A DNA stretch of 64,000 nucleotides from positions 1 to 64,000 of the forward strand of contig JAVVQG010000003.1 of assembly GCA_036655355.1 (NCBI GenBank). Direction: 5' to 3'. The translations under genes were made by a program, and so were the position numbers. Shown piece after piece: positions 61,214 through 64,000 of the stretch (position 1 is the stretch's first letter; each line of letters opens with the position of its first letter). Origin of the DNA: JAUNSR01 sp036655355. GTDB lineage: Bacteria; Bacteroidota; Bacteroidia; Bacteroidales; JAUNSR01. The notes below the pieces were generated by a model. It was not told where the DNA came from, searched no databases, and saw nothing but the letters and a program-made list of their open reading frames with translations.

Positions 61214-61244
61214 CAAAAATATCGTTTTATCCACAGGATAAAAA
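61214..61244 (-). promoter_or_regulatory. Promoter of the GH3-type gene
   Basis: On the minus strand TATTTTTG (61221-61214) is a perfect -7 box; TTTT (61244-61241) is a three-of-four -33 box at 19-nt spacing. Confidence 0.6.
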
Positions 61245-61591
61245 TTTGATTACGCTTTTATTCTTAGTATCAGAGTATAATAATACTAAAAAGTTTCCGA
61301 GACATTCCCTGTAAAATTCCCAATTGACCCATCTCGTTCAATTTGGGAAAGGAAATAGCTGAAAAAGCACCGCGATGGTTCGCACCTTATAATTTATCTC
61401 AATTCAATCATTGACTTTCCCGATTCGTTTTGAGTGCTCAACAAAAGAAATGCATCCGTATCGAAGCTTTTAAGTGGGTTTGCCATGTCAGATCGTAACA
61501 AATGGGAGGTTAATAGGTTCGTAAGTGCTACCATATCACTTATTTCAAAGATTATTAATTTATTATTCGGCAGAACACTAGTGATATTTTT
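61245..61591. other. Non-coding spacer between divergent genes
   Basis: About 350 bases with no supported gene. A hairpin-forming dyad, TTCCCAATTGA (61317-61327) and TCAATTTGGGAA (61338-61349), has a one-base bulge. The 70-codon minus-strand frame at 61394-61606 has no family resemblance and crosses the pfkA promoter, so it is not called. Confidence 0.55.
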
Positions 61592-61599
61592 TATATTTG
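61592..61599 (+). promoter_or_regulatory. -7 promoter box of pfkA
   Basis: TATATTTG matches TAnnTTTG and lies 30 nt before the ATG at 61630. The -33 region is weak. Confidence 0.5.
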
Positions 61600-61629
61600 T
61601 AAACAATTAATTCAAAAAGCAATACGCTT

Positions 61630-62640
61630 ATGAGAATCGGTATATTGACCTCAGGAGGAGACTGTCCGGGCATCAACGCCACGATACGCGGTGTGGGCAA
61701 GACAGCGATTATGCACTTTGGAATGGAAGTTTTAGGTATCCATTCGGGGTACAAAGGGATTATCAATGAAGATGTGGAGCCTTTCACGGAAAGGTCACTA
61801 TCGGGAATTCTGAATCTCGGAGGAACGATCCTCGGAACGTCCCGCGAGAAACCGTTTCGCAAGAAGCTGATGGCGAATGAAGACAATATCCAGGAGGAAC
61901 TGTTGCGTAAATACCATGAATTAGGCCTCGACTGCGTGGTTTGTATCGGAGGGAACGGCACGATGAAAACAGCTAATGTAATTTCCGAACTGGGAATGAA
62001 TGTAGTGGCCGTACCCAAAACGATCGACAACGATATTTGGGGAACCGATATAACATTCGGATTCAATACGGCTGTAAATATCGCCACCGAAGCGATAGAC
62101 CGACTTCACTCCACAGCCAGTTCACACAAACGGGTGATGGTGATCGAGGTGATGGGACATCATGCGGGGTGGATCGGGCTTTATGCCGGCATGGCGGGCG
62201 GAGGAGATGTGATCTTACTGCCTGAACTGGGATACAACATCGACCGGGTGAATGAATTCGTCATGAATCGCGCGGAAAAAGGAAAACCGTATTCAATCGT
62301 AGTGGTTGCGGAAGGAATCGAGACTCCCTGCTCCAGCAAACCGGCCGAATACATCGCCAAGGCCATCAACAAAGCTACCGGAATGGAAACCAGAGAAACG
62401 GTGCTGGGACATATCCAACGGGGCGGAAACCCCTCTCCTTTCGACCGCAACCTGGCGACGCTGCTGGGCGGTCATGCTACGGAATTGATCTCAAGAGGTG
62501 AATTCGGAAAAATGGTCTGCGTGCACGGAAGTGAAATCAGCTCGGTTCCACTCTCTGAAGTCGCCAACAAAATCAAATATGTCCAAGAAGACAATCCGCT
62601 GATCGTACAAGGAAAACGAATGGGAATCTGTTTCGGTTAA
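61630..62640 (+). CDS. pfkA: 6-phosphofructokinase
   Basis: Phosphorylates fructose 6-phosphate in glycolysis. It is 336 residues, a single short PfkA-type chain. Motifs: RIGILTSGGDCPGINATIRG (2-21), CIGGNGTMKTAN (105-116), VPKTIDNDIWGTDITFGFNT (128-147), VMGHHAGWIG, and GHIQRGGNPSPFDR. The position that is usually GGDGS is GGNGT (Asn109 for the metal-binding Asp), the next residue is Gly (as in ATP-using enzymes), and the residue before TIDND is Lys130 (as in PPi-using enzymes), so the donor is uncertain. Convergent with and touching the next gene. Confidence 0.93.
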   Translation: MRIGILTSGGDCPGINATIRGVGKTAIMHFGMEVLGIHSGYKGIINEDVEPFTERSLSGILNLGGTILGTSREKPFRKKLMANEDNIQEELLRKYHELGLDCVVCIGGNGTMKTANVISELGMNVVAVPKTIDNDIWGTDITFGFNTAVNIATEAIDRLHSTASSHKRVMVIEVMGHHAGWIGLYAGMAGGGDVILLPELGYNIDRVNEFVMNRAEKGKPYSIVVVAEGIETPCSSKPAEYIAKAINKATGMETRETVLGHIQRGGNPSPFDRNLATLLGGHATELISRGEFGKMVCVHGSEISSVPLSEVANKIKYVQEDNPLIVQGKRMGICFG

Positions 62641-64000
62641 TTAAATTGACAATGATACCATAACGTGTTCTTAAAGCGATCGAAGAGTTGTTTGGAAGCA
62701 ATTCCTTGATTTTGCGATACCATCTTCATTTTCAGAAACTCATTAAAATGATTCCGTGTTTGAGGGCGGATCGGATAGTTACGGCTCATCACGCGCTGAT
62801 TCCCCATCTGAATCGCCATCAATACGGCTTCTTCATACACTCTCGGCATCTGTTGCTGCTTCCATCCGATCATCTCCAAAACAGAGAAAAACCGGTCTAG
62901 ATCTTTATTTAGAAGGAGCGTACACAGCAGATAATCACGTGCAACCGTGTTATTCCCATCCCGATCCAGCAGACGTGCCAGATCGGATAGGAAAGGACGT
63001 GCTCCAAAGAAGAAATCGCCTTTCGAATTTTGATTTTCAAATTCAGAATCCCATGCTGCTTCTAACTTCCGAATCTCCTGAATCTTCGTTTTCACCCAGG
63101 AATCGTGTAATGTAGAACGAGAAAGTATTTTGATATATTTTCGGGCTAGAACAAATTCACCTTTCCGGATATAAAGAGAGATCAACGCCCGTAAGTTGCG
63201 GAAATTCACTCCCTGAGGGGCACCGGTATTCGCCTCGTAGTACATCTGCATGGCAGCATTGTACACTCCCAACGATTTATACAACTCTGCAGCCCATACC
63301 ATTCGGATCGGTTGTGCTTTATCGTCCAGTTTGAATGCCTGACTGTTATTTTGCGGATTATCAAAAAGTTTCTCGGGCAATATGCCTTGATTGGCACACG
63401 CCAGATTTGTAAAGAATAGCATCTCTTGCGATTGAACCGGATGGTTTGACGCAAGACGAAGGATCTCGTTCCACTCCCCTTTATTAGCAGCTTGTCCCAT
63501 CCGCAGACAATCCTCCACAGCGGATTCATCGAAATAAGTGCGCCAGGTTGTAAATGTAATCAGCGGCAACAGCACGAAAAGAATCAGATTGAGTCGTAAG
63601 GAGAGATTCCGTTCCGGAAGATAACTCCGTACGAAAGTAGCGATCGGAAAAACCAGATAAACCGGAAGAAGGAATTTGAGGATATTGTTCGTCCCCGCCT
63701 CACTCATGACGGCCACATAACTGCTGTTCGGAAAAGGGAAAAGAAATAACTGACAGCCACGCAATAGGATGAGGGCCAAAACGATTGAAAGAACCGCATG
63801 CACCAAAGCCGAATCACCTCCCTGCATCCGTCGGATTCCATACAAAGCAAACAGAAAGAGCAATAGTATTATCGGCGGAAATAGGAGAATCCAAAGCGGC
63901 ATCAGGAACAATCCGTACCACCGGGACGCACGCGTTCTATTTACATAAAACGCGGCACGTAAAGCCGTTACAAAAAATAGCATCTGAAAGGTATCGGTAA
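62637..64000 (-). CDS. DUF6057-type membrane protein with TPR-like C-terminal half, 5' end outside the window
   Basis: At least 448 residues plus an open frame to the right edge (codons for T-D-T-F-Q precede the first in-window ATG at 63983), so the true start is probably outside. About five to six membrane helices in the first ~170 residues (GLFLMPLWILLFPPIILLLF and others), then a soluble helical part that looks TPR-like (YKSLGVYNAAMQMYYEANTG; RKGEFVLARKYIKILSRS; YEEAVLMAIQMGNQRVMSRN). This fits the DUF6057 family of Bacteroidetes. Function unknown. It overlaps the pfkA stop by a few bases tail to tail, without a terminator. Confidence 0.75.
   Translation of the reverse strand, partial: TDTFQMLFFVTALRAAFYVNRTRASRWYGLFLMPLWILLFPPIILLLFLFALYGIRRMQGGDSALVHAVLSIVLALILLRGCQLFLFPFPNSSYVAVMSEAGTNNILKFLLPVYLVFPIATFVRSYLPERNLSLRLNLILFVLLPLITFTTWRTYFDESAVEDCLRMGQAANKGEWNEILRLASNHPVQSQEMLFFTNLACANQGILPEKLFDNPQNNSQAFKLDDKAQPIRMVWAAELYKSLGVYNAAMQMYYEANTGAPQGVNFRNLRALISLYIRKGEFVLARKYIKILSRSTLHDSWVKTKIQEIRKLEAAWDSEFENQNSKGDFFFGARPFLSDLARLLDRDGNNTVARDYLLCTLLLNKDLDRFFSVLEMIGWKQQQMPRVYEEAVLMAIQMGNQRVMSRNYPIRPQTRNHFNEFLKMKMVSQNQGIASKQLFDRFKNTLWYHCQFN

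Noticed and set aside
61394..61606. 70-codon minus-strand frame upstream of pfkA
   Set aside because: It overlaps the pfkA promoter box, has no recognisable domain and no promoter of its own.

Overview
The window is a chromosomal segment of a Bacteroidales bacterium, most likely of the Tannerellaceae/Porphyromonadaceae/Dysgonomonadaceae kind. Supporting evidence: a porPKLMN-type core operon of the type IX secretion system (T9SS), a SusC/SusD polysaccharide utilisation locus (PUL), promoters of the Bacteroidetes form (TTTG, about 19 nt, TAnnTTTG), many lipoproteins, and housekeeping genes of Bacteroidetes type. The genus is inference.

Layout. 1-53: apparent end of an IS3-like element running off the left edge. 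117-3203: typA (-) and rpsO (+), divergent across a 1-kb spacer that holds a 22-bp tandem repeat. 3548-6507: XRE-cupin regulator, fatty acyl-CoA ligase and a DUF3298 lipoprotein. 6557-12458: porP-porK-porL-porM-porN, transcribed leftward. 12587-14396: small DUF2795-type protein, cobalamin adenosyltransferase, methyltransferase-like protein, tRNA-Leu(CAA). 14561-15637: GDP-mannose synthesis (manC). 15826-19592: pyk, O-methyltransferase, rbfA and a LolC/E-like permease in one leftward run. 19666-21146: aroQ and xerD. 21424-25716: TPR lipoprotein and a YfhO membrane protein. 25721-31727: surface-glycan cluster (five glycosyltransferases and a flippase). 31928-33967: metG. 34183-38631: GH20 hexosaminidase and a C10 cysteine protease carrying a T9SS sorting domain, so a probable client of the T9SS upstream. 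38768-41170: CsgG-like protein plus three small lipoproteins. 41176-43935: odd esterase-like lipoprotein and ADP-forming acyl-CoA synthetase. 44047-59647: a galactan-type PUL. 59676-64000: GH3-type adenylating enzyme, phosphofructokinase and the beginning-truncated DUF6057 protein.

The PUL is the most notable unit. susC, susD, a SusE-like surface glycan-binding lipoprotein, a GH53 endo-galactanase, a GH2 beta-galactosidase and a further clan GH-A hydrolase lie in one leftward operon with gaps under 35 nt, divergent from a 1208-residue hybrid two-component-like sensor. The inferred job is to bind, cut and import beta-1,4-galactan side chains of pectin. The sensor is unusual: the phospho-accepting histidine of its HisKA box is a glutamate, and the receiver domain normally found between the ATPase and the AraC-type DNA-binding domain is absent. 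The ATP-binding boxes are kept. This suggests a membrane-bound sensor-regulator that works without phosphotransfer. I regard this as the best candidate for something new in the window.

Secondary observations include several short tandem repeats next to gene ends, interleaved inverted repeats in the metG leader, REP-like palindromes after metG, and a phosphofructokinase with mixed active-site signatures. All calls come from reading the sequence. No database search was run.
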